The notes under the pieces were generated by a model that was not told where the DNA came from, searched no databases, and saw only the letters and a list, made by a program, of their open reading frames with translations. The position numbers and the translations under genes are program-made. From NCBI GenBank assembly GCA_963924555.1, contig OZ004585.1:2927488-2991487 (forward strand): a DNA stretch of 64,000 nucleotides. Direction: 5' to 3'. Positions 61,671-64,000 of the stretch are shown here, in pieces. Source of the stretch: Crambe crambe. Its lineage: Eukaryota > Porifera > Demospongiae > Poecilosclerida > Crambeidae. Position 1 is the stretch's first letter; each line of letters starts with the position of its first letter.

Positions 61671-62765
61671 ATAAGAGGTTTACGGGATTGGAAACGGATC
61701 ACGTGCTCTCGTTAGCAACTAACAACCGAGGCGCGTTGACAGCTGAATGACATAGCACTTTTGTCAAAGTTGCTGTTCTGACAAGATCCGTGAGGTAAGA
61801 CTTATGCCAATGATACTATAATACACTAGGGCATAGATTTACTGTATGAAATAAATTTCAGCTCAGATTTTCAAGTTTATTCCTACAAATACTACTGTAG
61901 TGGTTAATGGGACTGTAATCCCTCTCACGCTTGATGGAATCAATTGCTGTTGCCCATTTTCTGATCAAAAGGCATGTAAACTTTAGCTACATGGAATAGT
62001 AATGTTGGTTTTTGTATTAGCTGACATATATTGTCTCTAGCATTTGCAAGTGGTGTTAAAACTGTAATCCCTCTCCCAAGAAATAGATTAACAATATTGA
62101 AACTGTATTAGTTATTTCAGGGAAAGGATAGAACAGTAAATGGAATTGGTGCATTCGTTTTCTATACAATAGTCATCCTATGGAGATGGCAAGCTTACTA
62201 TATTTCCCCCCTAATATCCATAGGGTCCACAGGACAGCTGACTGAGCCGAATTCTTGTGGTGGATGGTGTCAAAATCCAACAGCCAAAAGCTGGAAGTAT
62301 TGCAATAATGTTGATGAGGGAGAACTGAGCAGAAACTGGCGGATAACTTTGGGGCAAAATTATCTAGCTATAATAATAACGAATTTATGTCTAATTTTAA
62401 TACCAAAAGTCATTCTGGCCTTTCTTTCAAATCAATCACATAAAATTAATGTATAATGAGCAATGATAGGTACTCATAGTTATAATTACAAGGAAAAAAG
62501 TTATGAATAATTAATAACTTCCTTCCTCAGACTCTCCAACTTCAACTCTCTGACTCTTCACTTCTTCAATACCTTCCCCTTAGCTTACTTGTACTATTCT
62601 ATGAGCTGTAGGAGCAGAATATCACTTTAACTGCCTTGAAAGGAGTGAATATTGATCTCTTTTCACAACGATTAATATAATTAATGCTGCATGCGCGTGC
62701 GCATCTGTCAACGCGCCACGGTTGTGCAGTTCATTGGGCGTTTCCAATCCCGTAAAACCTCTTAT
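61671..62765. mobile_element. Element with ~65-base inverted ends
   Basis: 61671-61742 (ATAAGAGGTTTACGGGATTGGAAACG, then ACAACCG.GGCGCGTTGACAG) is matched inverted at 62706-62765. The interior has no recognisable transposase. Confidence 0.6.
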
Positions 62766-62901
62766 ATCTATGTATTGTTCAACGGAGTCTCCAGCTTCTG
62801 CCCAATACCGGATGGCATAAATTGTGGGATACTGCTCAAGACTTTGGTATTCATAGTGCTACTGTACAGTATCTATGGTGCAGCTCTATTACATGTCCCA
62901 T

Positions 62902-63545
62902 CAATTCTTTTCTTTCAAACATTCAAAACCTTTATACAGATTTTTCTTTGTTGCTAGTCTTCCATGGTCACATGAGCTTGCAAGAGTTGATAGCTGATGG
63001 AATAAAACCCACCACTGAGTGATACATCTGTTGGTAGGATTGGCTTGAATTGTTTTTTGTTGTTAGTTTGTTTATTTTTGTTTTTGTTTTCTGTATAAGA
63101 CAATTTTTTTAAAGCTACCATGCAATGAGTGCATTAGTCTCACGATTCAGGCTGGCTCGCAAGACTATGAGTGCATATGGTATATAAATTACACAGCTAG
63201 CAGTCAGCTTCTTTTGGTTTGCAATCCACTACCTGTGAGGTAGCTAAACAAACTCTACAGGACAAGTGGAATCAGATCCTTGAAGCCTAGAGTGTGGGTG
63301 GCTAGTTTCTGATTGGAGCTATACATCACAAACAGATCAGACTCCGGAACCAAGATGACATGGACAGTATAATGCATGGCTACAGTATTATTTACATCCT
63401 TTAGCTACTTTAAGTTGTGCTTCACAACACCCAAAAAATATGGCATTGGCACATAAACATTCTCCATAGCTCCATAGCTAGCTACTATGACCATTGTGAT
63501 TGCTATATGAAAATTGAGTCCATGTTGTAGATGAATTAATTAGCT
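62902..63545. repeat. Dispersed ~0.9-kb repeat, copy 3
   Basis: Collinear with copies 1 and 2 but shorter in the middle. It keeps GAGTGTGGGTGGCTAGTTTC and the GCTCCATAGCTAGCTACTATGACC form with two extra GCTA units. Confidence 0.65.
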
Positions 63546-63724
63546 ACAGCATGCATATTCACATTCATATGATTTGCTTGATTCTTTACCACATTCCGAT
63601 AATGGTTGTTTACTACAATGTTTGGGCTATCGTCAGTTCTGTGGGGAGGAGAATGTCGTGGGATTTTGCTTTACACACGTGAGACTGCGAACTATACAGA
63701 GGGGCGTTACCACTTGATCAGAAA

Positions 63725-64000
63725 ATGTCTCGATCATCCAAGACGGTGGCTGCTGCTTCAGTTAGAAGCAGCACTAAACCCAGCCTCGCTTCCAGCGAGC
63801 TGAGCAAACACCTATCAGCTGGTGTTCAGTCTAAACGCGAGTCGAAACGTACTGGGCCTGGGGTAAAAGCACACATCGTCCAGATGAAACGCAAGCTGAA
63901 AAAGCTTCCAGATTATAAGAATACTCCTGAGGAGGAGCTTCTTAAAGATACCGAAATGTTTATAACAGTTGATGGGTTGAAGCAAATATTTAGTCACCTC
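63725..64000 (+). CDS. 5' end of an unidentified gene (runs off window)
   Basis: ATG at 63725 with 92 codons open to the window end. The N-terminus is Ser/Lys/Arg-rich (MSRSSKTVAAASVRSS), then basic KAHIVQMKRKLKKLPDYKNT and the more regular EEELLKDTEMFITVDGLKQI. Codon use is balanced and GC-richer than the surroundings, which supports coding. No domain was recognised; it could be a host gene or a transposon-borne gag-like protein. Confidence 0.6.
   Translation, partial: MSRSSKTVAAASVRSSTKPSLASSELSKHLSAGVQSKRESKRTGPGVKAHIVQMKRKLKKLPDYKNTPEEELLKDTEMFITVDGLKQIFSHL

Overview
This window looks like nuclear DNA of a demosponge, most like Amphimedon queenslandica. It is AT-rich and saturated with TAGCTA motifs. 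Introns are short with canonical GT/AG ends. The gene families fit: intronless beta-helix/multi-pass membrane proteins, Death and ZU5 domain genes, and sponge-type PARP and RecQ-like sequences. The species call rests on family recognition and base texture; no database search was run.

Layout. Bases 1-3314 are the 3' part of a large receptor-like gene whose close paralogue lies complete at 36379-40083. A distant relative is on the minus strand at 6617-10159. Bases 12962-15103 (+) and 41497-44494 (-) are two broken, inverted copies of a YLPM1-like gene. From 23143 down to 15587 (minus strand) nine exons can be joined with matching phase into one 814-residue protein: Death domain, a sponge-type middle region, RRM, two CCCH zinc fingers and a PARP catalytic domain. 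This is the main discovery. Bases 24.6-31.3 kb hold a gene-free pile of nested tandem repeats, foldback elements and MITEs. Bases 31.3-36.3 kb are repeat-derived, with an expanded, internally inverted minisatellite. The region from about 49.4 to 54.4 kb (minus) carries ZU5 and Death exons joined by small repeated linker exons. A small coiled-coil gene is at 55942-56648, and the last 276 bases start another gene. Three RecQ-like helicase fragments are scattered as relics.

Biology. The Death-RRM-CCCH-PARP model joins an RNA-binding front end (RRM plus CCCH, as in antiviral CCCH-PARPs) to an ADP-ribosyltransferase with an apparently complete H-Y-E triad and to a death-fold adaptor. This would link RNA sensing to cell-death or innate signalling. 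The ZU5/Death gene 30 kb away belongs to the same expanded signalling repertoire.

Genome dynamics. Where this window contains two or three homologous copies of a stretch, they often differ by exactly one extra GCTA placed at a TA (TA becoming TAGCTA). I find about ten such cases, three of them in decayed exons. This points to an active mutational process, possibly excision footprints of a TA-targeting transposon, that may explain the TAGCTA excess.
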